Assembly (NCBI RefSeq): GCF_001886265.1
Contig: NZ_JXLE01000012.1
Span: 1 to 64,000 of the forward strand
Direction of reading: 5' to 3'
DNA from: Enterococcus thailandicus
GTDB taxonomy: Bacteria > Bacillota > Bacilli > Lactobacillales > Enterococcaceae
Length of the DNA stretch: 64,000 bases
Position 1 is the stretch's first letter, and each line of letters opens with the position of its first letter. The notes beneath the pieces were generated by a model. That model was given only the letters and a program-made list of their open reading frames with translations, had not been told where the DNA came from and did not search any database. Positions 44,438 to 54,434 of this stretch are shown piece by piece. Made by a program: the position numbers and the translations under genes.

Positions 44438-45778
44438 ATGAAACAATTTGTTACAAAAGAACATCATGAACAAGCGTTACAATCACTTAATGAACTAATC
44501 AGAATCCCTTCTGTATTAGATGAAGAGGATACTGGGAAAGGCCATCCTTTCGGAACAAAAGTTGTTGAAGCATTAGATAAGGTTTTAGCAATCAGTGAAG
44601 AATTAGGCTTCCGCACATTTAAAGACCCAGACGGCTATTATGGTTATTCAGAAGTTGGTTCTGGTGATAAATTATTTGGTATTTTGTGTCACATGGACGT
44701 TGTTCCTGCTGGGGATGAAAAAAATTGGGATACAAAGCCGTTTGATCCAACTGTAAAAGATGGCTGGTTGATTGGACGTGGATCACAAGATGATAAAGGA
44801 CCATCAATTGCGGCAATGTATGCTGTTAAATCATTGATGGATGCTGGGATTGAATTTAATACACGGATTCGCTTTATTTTTGGGACAGATGAAGAAAACT
44901 TATGGCGCTGCTTAGATAAATACAATGAAAAAGAAGAAGGAATCACACAAGGTTTTGCACCAGATGCTGAATTCCCATTGATTTATGCTGAAAAAGGATT
45001 ACTACAAGCCTATTTGACAGGTCCTGGTACATCTGATTTTTCTGTGAAAGCAGGTGGCGCATTAAACGTCGTTCCTGATGCTGCACCATACGCTGGTGAA
45101 AAATTAGAAGAAGTGAAAGAAGCATTGAACAAACTTGGTTTTGATTTTGAGGATCATGGTGACTCAATTATTGTTCTTGGAAAAAGCATTCATGCGAAGG
45201 ATGCACCAGAAGGCATAAATGCTATTTCACGTTTGTCTATGGCTTTAGCTGAAGTCTTTAATTTTGCACCAATTGATTTCTTAGGTAAATTAGTGAAAGA
45301 AAACGCAACGGGTGAAAATGTTGTTGGAAAGACGAAAGATGAACAATCTGGCGAATTAACAATGAACTTTGCTAGTTTAGAAATTACACCAGAACAAACA
45401 AAAATTGGTGTAGACATGCGTATTCCAGTAACATTTAAAAAAGATGATTTAGTAGCAAAACTAACAGAAACAGCTAAAAAATATGAACTAACTTATGAAG
45501 ATTTTGATTTCTTAGATTCACTATACGTGCCACTAGATAGTGAACTAGTAAAAAATCTTTTGCAAACTTATCGTGATATCACTGGCGACATGACTGAACC
45601 ATTTGTTTCAGGTGGCGCAACTTTTGCTCGTACAATGAATCAATGTGTGGCATTTGGAGCAATGTTCCCTGATACACCAGATTTCATGCACCAAGCCAAC
45701 GAACGTTGGGAATTAAGCAGCATGTATAAAGCAATGGAAATTTATGCTGAAGCTGTTTATCGCTTGTGTGCAAAATAA
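44438..45778 (+). CDS. pepV: Dipeptidase PepV, M20 family
   Basis: A 446-residue di-zinc cytoplasmic peptidase. Ligands and catalytic residues are visible: H85/D87 (CHMDVVPAGD), D118-119 (GRGSQDDKGP), E152-153 (GTDEENLWR), D in APDAEFPLIYAEKG, and the C-terminal His in FMHQANERWE. The lid domain is between. Length matches lactobacillar PepV, which removes N-terminal residues from dipeptides and some tripeptides. AGGAGG precedes the ATG. Its location behind a YfcC carrier suggests joint peptide use. Confidence 0.94.
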   Translation: MKQFVTKEHHEQALQSLNELIRIPSVLDEEDTGKGHPFGTKVVEALDKVLAISEELGFRTFKDPDGYYGYSEVGSGDKLFGILCHMDVVPAGDEKNWDTKPFDPTVKDGWLIGRGSQDDKGPSIAAMYAVKSLMDAGIEFNTRIRFIFGTDEENLWRCLDKYNEKEEGITQGFAPDAEFPLIYAEKGLLQAYLTGPGTSDFSVKAGGALNVVPDAAPYAGEKLEEVKEALNKLGFDFEDHGDSIIVLGKSIHAKDAPEGINAISRLSMALAEVFNFAPIDFLGKLVKENATGENVVGKTKDEQSGELTMNFASLEITPEQTKIGVDMRIPVTFKKDDLVAKLTETAKKYELTYEDFDFLDSLYVPLDSELVKNLLQTYRDITGDMTEPFVSGGATFARTMNQCVAFGAMFPDTPDFMHQANERWELSSMYKAMEIYAEAVYRLCAK

Positions 45779-45848
45779 GTAGCTTGTGAGTAATCTTATA
45801 GAAACATCTTAATTCTATGAGAGAAAATTTTTTGTACAATGTTTAATC

Positions 45849-45885
45849 AAAGAGGTGTGACGATGCTGTCACATCTCTTTTTTTG
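45849..45885 (+). terminator. Terminator of pepV
   Basis: AAAGAG-TGTGAC / GTCACA-CTCTTT with a T-run. Confidence 0.85.
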
Positions 45886-45966
45886 AAGCAATTAAGAAAT
45901 TTCTTTCGTCATTTTTTTGAAATACACGTATAATAAATTAAAAGATGATTGAAGGAGGGTGGTTGC

Positions 45967-46707
45967 TTGAAAAAATTAGGAAAAATATTTTTAGGCTTAT
46001 TGGTTATTTTAGGTTTGATTAGTGTTGGAAGCTATTATTATTTAAAAGAAAATACTTATGAACCAAGCAAAACCGCATTAACAACCAGTAAAAAAGCAAT
46101 TGATAATAAGGAGTATCTTTTTTTTAAAAGTCCAAAAAAGAAACTGGCACAACAACATCCAATCATTATTTTTTATCCAGGTGCTTTAGTTGAGCCAGAA
46201 AGTTACAGTGTTTGGGCAAATAAACTTTCTGAAACTGGCTACGATGTGGCAATTGTTAAAATGCCACTCAATCTAGCGATACTAGATAAAAATCGTGCAG
46301 AAAAAGTGATTGAGGATTTTCCTGATCGCACCTTTGTTTTTGGCGGACATTCACTTGGCGGGGTAATGAGTAGTCGGTATGTTTCTCAAAATGTAACAGA
46401 TAAGAATAAAGGCATTTTTTTCTTAGCAAGTTATCCTGACAAAAAAGGAGCACTATCTCAGTCGAAAATTCCGGTACTTTCAATTACGGCATCAAAAGAT
46501 CAAGTATTAAATCACGAAGCATATGAAGAGGCCAAACAATACTTACCTGCGCAAACAAAGTATGTGGTGATTAATGGTGGAAACCACAGTGGATTTGGTG
46601 CATATGGTGAACAGAAAAAAGATGGAGAAGCAGAAATTACGAACGAAGACCAGCAAATCGCTCTTGTAAATACGATTGAAAATTGGTTGAAGCAAAATGG
46701 TTGGTAA
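45967..46707 (+). CDS. Membrane-anchored alpha/beta hydrolase
   Basis: About 246 residues. An N-terminal membrane anchor (residues 5-23) is followed by an extracytoplasmic alpha/beta hydrolase domain with IIFYPGALVEPESY, nucleophile elbow GGHSLGG, acid residue in TASKDQV and His in NGGNHSGFG. TTG at 45967 follows GGAGGGTGG; an upstream in-frame TTG at 45949 lies before that site and is rejected. Substrate unknown. Single gene, convergent with the ferredoxin gene. Confidence 0.82.
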   Translation: MKKLGKIFLGLLVILGLISVGSYYYLKENTYEPSKTALTTSKKAIDNKEYLFFKSPKKKLAQQHPIIIFYPGALVEPESYSVWANKLSETGYDVAIVKMPLNLAILDKNRAEKVIEDFPDRTFVFGGHSLGGVMSSRYVSQNVTDKNKGIFFLASYPDKKGALSQSKIPVLSITASKDQVLNHEAYEEAKQYLPAQTKYVVINGGNHSGFGAYGEQKKDGEAEITNEDQQIALVNTIENWLKQNGW

Positions 46708-46729
46708 TCCCTTTCACCACTAGTAAGTA

Positions 46730-46816
46730 AAAAACGTGAGTCTAGCGAAACAGCTTGAAAAAGTAGCGATTGAGCTAATTTTTCAAGCTGTTTCTGATTG
46801 GACTCACGTTTTTTTT
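46730..46816. terminator. Composite bidirectional terminator (nested hairpins)
   Basis: The outer stem AAAAACGTGAGTC pairs perfectly with GACTCACGTTTTT. The inner perfect 15-bp hairpin AAACAGCTTGAAAAA / TTTTTCAAGCTGTTT is at 46748-46793. It lies between convergent genes, like 7814-7900 and 18755-18835. Confidence 0.85.
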
Positions 46817-46896
46817 GAGCAGAAGCTTTGCTCATCCTATTTTATAGACAACTCTTCTTATGAAACTCATAATTGAATTGTCGAAGTAATGACAAA

Positions 46897-47118
46897 TTAG
46901 TTTTGTTCCTCCAATAGTATTGCTCGAACGGGACACTTCTGATAGGCTTTCTTTACATACTCAGTTTCTGCTTCAGTGACAAATTGTTGATGTGCTTCTG
47001 GTTCTTGTGCAAAAAGCACGATTCCTTCTTCATCGTAATCAAAAATATCAGGGGCCTCAATTTGACAAAGACCGCAAGCAATACAACGTTCGGGTACAAG
47101 TTTACATAATAGTGACAT
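46897..47118 (-). CDS. fer: Ferredoxin, single [4Fe-4S]
   Basis: A 73-residue ferredoxin. The cluster ligands are CIACGLC (CxxCxxC) near the N-terminus and a fourth Cys in QKCPVRAI. The intervening EAPDIFDYDEEG is typical of the Bacillus Fer type. ATG at 47118 has AGGATGG 6 bases upstream; the longer frame overlaps the neighbouring gene. It is divergent from ypbB-recQ, the same neighbourhood as in Bacillus. It probably serves as a small electron carrier. Confidence 0.93.
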   Translation of the reverse strand: MSLLCKLVPERCIACGLCQIEAPDIFDYDEEGIVLFAQEPEAHQQFVTEAETEYVKKAYQKCPVRAILLEEQN

Positions 47119-47149
47119 TTTTAACCATCCTAACTTAAGGAGAATTGCT

Positions 47150-48184
47150 ATGCTTTCATTTATTCTATCTTTATTTCCTACAAGAAACAAGTTGCGAGTC
47201 AGTTCTTTTTATCAATTACTGACAGGTAAAAAAACAACTTCAGTATTGATTTTTGGTTTCTTGAATGAATTGTTGCCAGCTCACAGTAGTTTACCAGAAC
47301 TAACTCAGGAAACCTACCAGCAACGATTAACTGAGTTAGAAACATCAGGCTTGATTCAAATTGAAGAAAATGAAGTTTTCTTGACAGCGAGAGGGAGAGA
47401 ACGCCAAGAGAAATTGAATGTCTTATATCCTGAATTACGTTTTGACCTCTACGGTAGAAACTGGGAAGAGGTGTGGCGACTGACAAAATTCGCAATTCAA
47501 GTTGTTTCATATTTAGCTGCAAGTCAGTCAGATTATTTACCTGCAGAGACTAGCCCATTTTATACAACTAGAATCAAATCTTGGCTAGCCCATAGCGATT
47601 GTTCAAAAGAACAGCTAGCTGATACTTTTTATCACGAGCTATCGGCTTGTTTAAGCAAACTAACGACAGAGCAGGCCAATTTATTAGCCAATCAGTTTTC
47701 TGGTTTTGAACAAATCGGTTTACTGCCTTATCAGCTAATTGAGACGAACGAGGATGAAACGACAATTTATTTACAACAGGCGCAAGCTGTTCACGCTTTT
47801 TTGAGCCAATTGAAACAGTTTCCGGATTTCTTATTGGCTCAGTTGCTTTTACCTGTTGTGGCACAAAATTACAATCAAAGTATGCTGGTTACACGGCAAC
47901 TTTTTCTTGAAGGATATTCACTTACTGAAATTATGGCAGGTCGTCATTTGAAAAAGGGGACAATCACGGATCATCTAGTTGAATGGGCCTTGTTCTTAGA
48001 CGACTTTCCGTTTGATCAGTTGATTTCAAAAGAGACGAACCAATTATTAGCTAGTCAAACAGCTCCTGTTCAAACTTGGCGTTACCAAGAGTTAAATGAA
48101 ACAGGTACACTTGATTATGGTGAATTTCGTTTTTATCAAATACGAGCATTAAAAGGAGGCCAAAAAGATGAACTTATCAGCTGA
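47150..48184 (+). CDS. ypbB: YpbB-like protein with helicase-associated HTH domain
   Basis: 344 residues. It has no membrane segment. The C-terminal part (about residues 255-320) has LFLEGYSLTEIMAGRHLKKG and TDHLVEWAL, matching the HTH domain found in YpbB and at the end of some RecQ helicases. It overlaps recQ by 17 bases, so it is translationally coupled and probably acts with it, perhaps on DNA. AAGGAG is 6-7 bases before the ATG. No enzymatic motif is seen. Confidence 0.8.
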   Translation: MLSFILSLFPTRNKLRVSSFYQLLTGKKTTSVLIFGFLNELLPAHSSLPELTQETYQQRLTELETSGLIQIEENEVFLTARGRERQEKLNVLYPELRFDLYGRNWEEVWRLTKFAIQVVSYLAASQSDYLPAETSPFYTTRIKSWLAHSDCSKEQLADTFYHELSACLSKLTTEQANLLANQFSGFEQIGLLPYQLIETNEDETTIYLQQAQAVHAFLSQLKQFPDFLLAQLLLPVVAQNYNQSMLVTRQLFLEGYSLTEIMAGRHLKKGTITDHLVEWALFLDDFPFDQLISKETNQLLASQTAPVQTWRYQELNETGTLDYGEFRFYQIRALKGGQKDELIS

Positions 48185-49577
48185 GTTAAAACGTTATTTT
48201 GGCTTTTCAACTTTTCGTCCAGGCCAAGAAGAAATTATTCAAACATTGCTGGATAAAGACGACGTACTAGCTGTCTTGCCAACTGGAAATGGGAAAAGTT
48301 TATGTTACCAGTTAACTGGCTATCTATCGGAAGGTTTGGTCATTGTGGTTTCACCCTTGCTATCGCTAATGGAAGATCAGGTTATGCAGTTGCAAAAAAT
48401 GGGAGAAAAAAGAGTTGTAGCATTTAATAGTTTGCTGACTTTTTCAGAACGGAAATACGTTATGGAGCATTTATCTCAATACAAATTTTTATTTTTAAGC
48501 CCGGAAATGTTAGTGCAATCAGAAATATTAACACAATTAAAAAGACAAAAAATCGGTCTTTTTGTGGTTGATGAAGCACATTGTGTTTCACAATGGGGGG
48601 TTGATTTTCGCCCAGAATATCAACGTTTGGGCGAAATAAGAACACAATTAGCGATTCCAGTGACTTTGGCACTTACAGCTACAGCAACAAGCGCAGTTCA
48701 ACAAGATATTGAAACTGTGTTATTTACTAACAAACCCAAAATCGTTAAGCATTCTGTGAACAGAGAAAATATCGCTCTATTTGTAAGGAAAACAACTCAA
48801 AAGACAGCTGAGCTAGAAGCCATTATGAAAGAAATCAATGGCGCAACCATTATTTACTGTGCAACTAAAAAAGAAGTGGAGCGTTTGTATGCAGAATTGC
48901 GTGGTCGCTTTTCAATTGGCTACTATCACGGTGGTCTAGATGCAAGCCAAAGACGCCAGTTACAGCAACAATTTTCCCAAAATCAATTGCAATTTTTAAT
49001 TGCAACAAACGCATTTGGTATGGGGATAGACAAAGCGGATATTCGTTATATTATCCATTATGATTTACCAGATAGTCTGGAAAATTATGTACAAGAAATT
49101 GGACGTGCTGGCCGCGATCAGAAGCCAAGTACAGCAATTTTATTGTATCAAACAGGAGATGAAGTGATTCATCATTTTTTTAATCAATTAGCGAAAGAGC
49201 AGCGTCAAGGTTTTGAAATTTATTTAGCACATGAGCAAGAGATCGAACAACCCTTTGACGAACTTCAGCAAAAATGGCTAGAAATTGTCAAAAAAACAAA
49301 TCAGCCAGATCAATGGATGGAAAAATTAAAGATTCAAGAAAAAGAGAAGCAGTTTCGTTTATATCAAATGTTACGTTATATTCATGCAACGACTTGTCGC
49401 AGAGAATTTATTTTGAACTATTTTGGCGAAAAATTGACAGAAAAACCACAAAATTGTTGTGACATTGATGAAGCATCATGGCTCCTTTTAGCAGAAACAA
49501 AAGTAGGAACAAGTAATTTTGAGAATAACTGGGAAGAGATTTTACTAAATTTATTTAAAAAAAACGTAGAGGGGTAA
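48168..49577 (+). CDS. recQ: ATP-dependent DNA helicase, RecQ/RecS family
   Basis: A 469-residue SF2 helicase. Motif 0 FGFSTFRPGQEEII, Walker A VLPTGNGKSLCYQL, Walker B DEAH, motif III TATAT, and motif VI QEIGRAGRDQ are all present. The C-terminus is short, with a few zinc-like Cys (TCRREF, NCCDID) but no HRDC domain, as in Bacillus RecS. It unwinds recombination and repair intermediates. It is coupled to ypbB. Confidence 0.93.
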   Translation: MNLSAELKRYFGFSTFRPGQEEIIQTLLDKDDVLAVLPTGNGKSLCYQLTGYLSEGLVIVVSPLLSLMEDQVMQLQKMGEKRVVAFNSLLTFSERKYVMEHLSQYKFLFLSPEMLVQSEILTQLKRQKIGLFVVDEAHCVSQWGVDFRPEYQRLGEIRTQLAIPVTLALTATATSAVQQDIETVLFTNKPKIVKHSVNRENIALFVRKTTQKTAELEAIMKEINGATIIYCATKKEVERLYAELRGRFSIGYYHGGLDASQRRQLQQQFSQNQLQFLIATNAFGMGIDKADIRYIIHYDLPDSLENYVQEIGRAGRDQKPSTAILLYQTGDEVIHHFFNQLAKEQRQGFEIYLAHEQEIEQPFDELQQKWLEIVKKTNQPDQWMEKLKIQEKEKQFRLYQMLRYIHATTCRREFILNYFGEKLTEKPQNCCDIDEASWLLLAETKVGTSNFENNWEEILLNLFKKNVEG

Positions 49578-49643
49578 TTTTTTTAGGCATGGCCCATTTT
49601 CCTATGGTATAATACTCACGAAAGAAATTAGGAGGTAGCAAAG

Positions 49644-50261
49644 GTGAGCAGAAAAGATAGACATCAATCATCAGAAAATAACGAAACACAAGAACCATGG
49701 GAGCAACCAATTTATGACACAGAAGATGAAAATTCTTCAAGAAGCTCTCAAAGACAGCAAAAGAAAGGAAACACTGTTTTCTTGTCACTCTTTTTGTTTT
49801 TATTAGTACTTTGTATCGCAATCCCAGCAGGTGCTTACTTCTGGATTAGAAATGGTTCAAGTAATAATGCAGCAAGTTCGTCTTCAACATCGACAACTTC
49901 ATCAATCGTTGAAAGTTCAACTATGAGTTCAAAAGAAGAGTCAACAACTGTTTCTTCAACTACTGAAACAGTTCAAAGCTCTGAAACAGTAGAATCAAGT
50001 ATCACTGAGCCTGAAACTTCAAGTTCAGTTGCACCAGTTACACCACCAGCTTCAAGTGAAACAGTAGCACAAGAAGCAGAAACAACGCCTTCTTCATCAA
50101 CAGAAGTGGCAGCTGGTTCAACGACAGTTGTTCAAGCAGGTGAAGGACCAAAACAAGTAGCTGAGCGTGCTGGAATCACCATTGATCAACTATTCCAATT
50201 AAATGGAATGGATCCAAATAAATATATGTTATATCCTGGACAAGAATTACGAGTGAAATAA
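49644..50261 (+). CDS. LysM-domain membrane protein (YpbE-like)
   Basis: 205 residues. A basic cytoplasmic N-terminus is followed by one membrane helix (about residues 44-68), a Ser/Thr/Glu-rich extracellular linker (70-155) and a C-terminal LysM domain (VVQAGEGPKQVAERAGITID, then YPGQELRVK) that binds peptidoglycan. GTG at 49644 has AGGAGG upstream. The location after recQ matches Bacillus ypbE. It probably anchors to or senses the wall; function unknown. Confidence 0.85.
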   Translation: MSRKDRHQSSENNETQEPWEQPIYDTEDENSSRSSQRQQKKGNTVFLSLFLFLLVLCIAIPAGAYFWIRNGSSNNAASSSSTSTTSSIVESSTMSSKEESTTVSSTTETVQSSETVESSITEPETSSSVAPVTPPASSETVAQEAETTPSSSTEVAAGSTTVVQAGEGPKQVAERAGITIDQLFQLNGMDPNKYMLYPGQELRVK

Positions 50262-50265
50262 TGTG

Positions 50266-50289
50266 AGCCGCATTTTGCGGCTTTTTTTT
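50266..50289 (+). terminator. Terminator of the LysM protein gene
   Basis: AGCCGC / GCGGCT hairpin and T-run, immediately before the cmk ribosome binding site. Confidence 0.85.
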
Positions 50290-50302
50290 GAGGAGCGTTT
50301 TT

Positions 50303-50980
50303 ATGACAAAGATTAGTATTGCAATTGATGGGCCGGCTTCTTCGGGCAAAAGTACTGTAGCAAAAATTTTAGCAAAAGATTTTCAATATATTTACACAGA
50401 TACAGGAGCCATGTACCGAGCAGTGACTTATTTGGCAATCAAGCATCAAATTTCGTTTGCTGACGAAGCAGGATTAGTTACTTTGATTAAAGAAAATCCG
50501 ATTTCTTTCCAACAACAAGCAGATGGTCAACATGTGTTTATTTCAGGACAAGATGTAACAGCTGAAATTCGACAACCAGATGTAACGAAAGCTGTTTCGG
50601 AGGTTTCTGCACATGGAAAAGTTCGAGAAGAGCTGGTTGCTATTCAACAACAAATTGGTGAGAACGGTGGCGTAGTAATGGACGGACGTGATATTGGGAC
50701 AGCCGTACTACCACATGCAGAGGTCAAAATCTTTTTAGTAGCGAGTGTTTCTGAACGAGCACAACGCCGTTATAAAGAAAACCAAGAAAAAGGAATCCCA
50801 ACTGACTTAGAAACACTAACAAAAGAAATCCAAGAGCGTGATCATTATGATTCAACGCGTGAAATTTCTCCGTTGAAACAAGCAGAAGATGCCGTCCGAA
50901 TTGATACAACTGGAAAATCTATTTTAGAAGTGGTAGCAATGATTAAAAACGTTGTTTCTGAAAAAGGCTACCAACTGTAA
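50303..50980 (+). CDS. cmk: Cytidylate kinase
   Basis: A 225-residue nucleoside monophosphate kinase converting CMP/dCMP to the diphosphate with ATP. P-loop [29 protein letters not shown] and the LID region [13 protein letters not shown] are visible. ATG at 50303 with GAGGAGC 6 bases upstream is chosen over an in-frame start 15 bases earlier. The cmk-rpsA-der order is as in Bacillus. Confidence 0.96.
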   Translation: MTKISIAIDGPASSGKSTVAKILAKDFQYIYTDTGAMYRAVTYLAIKHQISFADEAGLVTLIKENPISFQQQADGQHVFISGQDVTAEIRQPDVTKAVSEVSAHGKVREELVAIQQQIGENGGVVMDGRDIGTAVLPHAEVKIFLVASVSERAQRRYKENQEKGIPTDLETLTKEIQERDHYDSTREISPLKQAEDAVRIDTTGKSILEVVAMIKNVVSEKGYQL

Positions 50981-51129
50981 GTATTAATTGACAAAAAACG
51001 ATGAAATTGGCGGAAAGTCAATAATTTTCAAATAAACCGGGCGAAATCGCTTTATTTTTTTTTAAGAATCAATTAAACTTAAATTAGTACCGTATTTACG
51101 GCATAATGTTGGTTAGGAGGACAAGTGTT

Positions 51130-52362
51130 ATGACAGAATTTGATCAAAATCAAGCAGATAGCAATCAGTCAATGGAAGATGCAATGAAGAGCGTTCAAGA
51201 AGTTAGTGTTGGCGATGTAGTTAAAGGTGAAGTTTTAGCTATTGAAGACAAACAAGTAATTGTTGGAATCGAAGGTGCTGGCGTTGAAGGTGTCGTTCCA
51301 GCAAAAGAATTATCGACATTACCTGTAGATGACATTGATGAACTTGTTCATGTAGGCGATCTTTTAGACTTAGTTGTTATTAGTACAATTGGTAAAGATA
51401 AAGAAAACGGAAGTTATTTATTATCAAAACGCCGTTTAGATGCAAAAAAAGTTTGGGAAGACATCGAAAAAGACTTCCAAGCTGGTAAAATTATCGAAGC
51501 ACCAGTAACAAACGTAGTTAAAGGTGGCTTAGTTGTTGATGTTGGCGTACGTGGATTTGTACCTGCATCAATGGTTGAAGATCACTTTGTAGCTGATTTT
51601 TCAGATTATAAAGGTCAAACGTTGAGCTTCAAGATTATTGAAATCGAACCATCAGAAAATCGCTTGATCCTTTCTCATAAAGCAGTAGTTGAATCTGAAA
51701 AAGAAGAAAAGAAAAAAGAAGTGTTAACTGCTATTCATGAAGGTGATGTCATTGAAGGGCGTGTTGCACGCTTGACTGACTTTGGTGCCTTTGTTGACTT
51801 AGGCGGAATCGACGGACTTGTTCACGTTTCAGAAATTTCACACAGTCACGTAGCAAAACCAAGTGATGCATTGGCTGTTGGGGATGAAGTAAACGTAAAA
51901 GTTTTATCAATCAATCCTGAACAAGAACGTGTATCACTATCAATCAAAGATACATTGCCTGGACCTTGGACAGACATTGAAGCCAAAGCACCAGTTGGAG
52001 CTGTTTTAGAAGGCACAGTTAAACGACTAACAAGTTTTGGCGCTTTCGTGGAAGTTTTTCCTGGGGTAGAAGGGCTTGTTCATATCTCTCAAATTTCACA
52101 TAAACATATTGCGACACCTCATGAAGTACTTCAAGAAGGTCAAATAATTGATGTGAAAGTGTTAGAAGTTAATCCAGAAGAACATCGTATTGCTTTAAGT
52201 ATCAAAGCACTGGAAGAAAAACCAGCTTCTGAAGAAGAACCAAAAAATATTGAATCATATGAATTACCAGAAGAAAATACTGGATTCACAATGGGTGATA
52301 TTTTAGGTGATGCTTTAAAAGAAGAAGTTGAAGAAACAGCAGACGACGAATCAGATAAATAA
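51130..52362 (+). CDS. rpsA: S1-domain RNA-binding protein (30S protein S1 homologue)
   Basis: 410 residues with four S1 domains, the short form usual in Firmicutes (Bacillus YpfD). Domain starts are recognisable as VGDVVKGEVLAIEDKQVIVG, AGKIIEAPVTNVVKGGLVVDV, EGDVIEGRVARLTDFGAFVDL and VGAVLEGTVKRLTSFGAFVEV. The C-terminus is acidic. It assists translation or mRNA binding. AGGAGG is 9 bases before ATG 51130. Confidence 0.93.
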   Translation: MTEFDQNQADSNQSMEDAMKSVQEVSVGDVVKGEVLAIEDKQVIVGIEGAGVEGVVPAKELSTLPVDDIDELVHVGDLLDLVVISTIGKDKENGSYLLSKRRLDAKKVWEDIEKDFQAGKIIEAPVTNVVKGGLVVDVGVRGFVPASMVEDHFVADFSDYKGQTLSFKIIEIEPSENRLILSHKAVVESEKEEKKKEVLTAIHEGDVIEGRVARLTDFGAFVDLGGIDGLVHVSEISHSHVAKPSDALAVGDEVNVKVLSINPEQERVSLSIKDTLPGPWTDIEAKAPVGAVLEGTVKRLTSFGAFVEVFPGVEGLVHISQISHKHIATPHEVLQEGQIIDVKVLEVNPEEHRIALSIKALEEKPASEEEPKNIESYELPEENTGFTMGDILGDALKEEVEETADDESDK

Positions 52363-52381
52363 TTAAGTAACGTCAGTTTAT

Positions 52382-52426
52382 GACTGGGACGAAAGTGAAA
52401 GCTTTTGTCTTGGTCTTATTTTTTTC
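52382..52426 (+). terminator. Terminator of rpsA
   Basis: GACTGGGACGAAAG / CTTTTGTCTTGGTC (with wobble pairs) and a T-rich tail. Confidence 0.75.
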
Positions 52427-52550
52427 GTTATTGATTACAGATAATCAAGAAAAATGTAAAATAGTTGGATGAATTGAATAACTAAGCTTGAAAGTTTGGG
52501 GTTCATTCGTTAAACTAAGTAGGATTGGAAACTTGTGAGGAGGAAAAAAT

Positions 52551-53861
52551 ATGGCAAATCCAACAATTGCAATCGTTGGCCGTCCGAACGTCGGTAAGTC
52601 TACGATTTTTAACCGCATCGCTGGCGAGCGTATCTCGATTGTCGAAGATACTCCAGGAGTGACTCGCGATCGTATTTACGCAAAAGGCGAATGGTTAGGT
52701 CGTGAATTCAGCGTGATCGATACAGGCGGGATTGATTTAGGTGACGAACCATTTATGGAACAAATCAAGCATCAAGCAGAAATCGCGATTGATGAAGCAG
52801 ATGTGATTATTTGTGTAGTCAGTGGACGAGAAGGTATCACTGATGCGGATGAAATGGTTGCAAAGATTTTATATCGCAGTAATAAACCTGTTATCTTAGC
52901 AGTTAACAAAGTAGATAATCCTGAAATGCGTAATGATATTTATGAATTTTATGCATTAGGATTAGGCGATCCATACCCTGTTTCTGGGAGTCATGGTCTG
53001 GGAATTGGTGATATTTTAGATGAAGCAGTCAAATATTTTGCCACTGATACGGAAGAAGAAGACGATGATACAATTAAATTTAGTTTAATTGGTCGTCCAA
53101 ACGTCGGTAAATCTTCTTTAATCAATGCAATTTTAGGCGAAGATCGTGTAATCGTTTCGGACATTGAAGGAACAACTCGTGATGCAATCGATACTCATTT
53201 TGTATCAGAAAATGGTCAAAAATTCTTGATGATTGATACAGCAGGTATGAGAAAACGCGGGAAAGTGTATGAAAATACTGAAAAATACAGTGTTATGCGT
53301 GCTATGCGCGCTATTGATCGTTCAGATATCGTTTTGATGGTCTTAAATGCTGAAGAAGGAATTCGTGAACAAGATAAACGTGTTGCGGGATATGCACACG
53401 AAGCAGGTCGCGGAGTCATCATTGTGGTGAATAAATGGGACTTAGTGAAGAAAGAAACGAACACAATGCGTGATTTTGAACAAGAAATCCGCGATGAGTT
53501 CCGTTATCTTGACTACGCACCGATTGTTTTTGTTTCTGCAGTGACGAAACAACGTTTGAATCGTCTGCCAGAAATGATTGAAGATGTCAGCATGAATCAA
53601 AATCTACGTGTTTCATCTGCGGTGTTGAACGACATCATCATGGATGCTGTGGCAATCAATCCAACACCAACAGATAAAGGCAAACGTTTGAAGATTTTTT
53701 ATGCAACACAAGTGGCTGTTAAGCCGCCAACCTTTGTGGTATTTGTTAATGAAGAAGAATTAATGCATTTTTCTTACGAACGATTTTTAGAAAATCAAAT
53801 TCGTAAGGCATTTACTTTTGAAGGAACTTCGATTCGAATCATTCCAAGAAGAAGAAAATAG
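52551..53861 (+). CDS. der: Ribosome biogenesis GTPase Der (EngA)
   Basis: 436 residues with two tandem GTPase domains and a C-terminal KH-like domain. Domain 1: [17 protein letters not shown]. Domain 2: [17 protein letters not shown]. The double-G architecture is unique to Der, which is needed for maturation of the 50S subunit. GGAGG precedes the ATG. Followed by hup, as in Bacillus apart from gpsA. Confidence 0.98.
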   Translation: MANPTIAIVGRPNVGKSTIFNRIAGERISIVEDTPGVTRDRIYAKGEWLGREFSVIDTGGIDLGDEPFMEQIKHQAEIAIDEADVIICVVSGREGITDADEMVAKILYRSNKPVILAVNKVDNPEMRNDIYEFYALGLGDPYPVSGSHGLGIGDILDEAVKYFATDTEEEDDDTIKFSLIGRPNVGKSSLINAILGEDRVIVSDIEGTTRDAIDTHFVSENGQKFLMIDTAGMRKRGKVYENTEKYSVMRAMRAIDRSDIVLMVLNAEEGIREQDKRVAGYAHEAGRGVIIVVNKWDLVKKETNTMRDFEQEIRDEFRYLDYAPIVFVSAVTKQRLNRLPEMIEDVSMNQNLRVSSAVLNDIIMDAVAINPTPTDKGKRLKIFYATQVAVKPPTFVVFVNEEELMHFSYERFLENQIRKAFTFEGTSIRIIPRRRK

Positions 53862-54104
53862 GCATTTTACCATAGTCATTCTTTTTTTTCAAAGGATAAA
53901 GGTACTTTCTTTTATTACGTTTTAATGACCAAAAAAAGCACGTTAAAATCAGTAAAAACCTTGCCATTAAGCGGTTTATATGATATCGTGATAACAGAAT
54001 ATTGAAGTAAGTCAATATTTCTATTAAACATTCTGGACCACTCAGATTGTTTAATTGGTTGATGTTTTACATCATATCTCTTGTTGAGGAGGTGAATCTA
54101 ATCC

Positions 54105-54380
54105 ATGGCAAACAAAGCAGAATTAATCGAAAAAGTTGCTTCAGCTACTGATTTAACTAAAAAAGACGCAACTGCAGCTGTAGACGCTGTATTTTCAACT
54201 ATTCAAGATGCTTTAGCTAACGGCGAAAAAGTTCAATTAATCGGTTTTGGTAACTTCGAAGTTCGCGAACGCGCAGCTCGCAAAGGTCGTAACCCACAAA
54301 CTGGTGAAGAAATCGAAATCCCAGCTAGCAAAGTACCTGCATTCAAACCAGGTAAAGCATTGAAAGACGCAGTTAAATAA
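54105..54380 (+). CDS. hup: DNA-binding protein HU
   Basis: A 91-residue histone-like protein that bends and compacts DNA. The start [12 protein letters not shown] and the arm segment [21 protein letters not shown] with [17 protein letters not shown] are canonical. GGAGGTGAATCTAATCC precedes the ATG. It is the last core-genome gene before the tail-like accessory cluster, so it marks the left boundary of that insertion. Confidence 0.98.
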   Translation: MANKAELIEKVASATDLTKKDATAAVDAVFSTIQDALANGEKVQLIGFGNFEVRERAARKGRNPQTGEEIEIPASKVPAFKPGKALKDAVK

Positions 54381-54387
54381 TTGTGCA

Positions 54388-54434
54388 ATAAAACCCATTG
54401 GAGCTTTAGGGCTCTAATGGGTTTTATCTTTTTT
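54388..54434 (+). terminator. Terminator of hup
   Basis: ATAAAACCCATT / AATGGGTTTTAT with an inner GAGC/GCTC and a T-rich tail. Confidence 0.9.
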
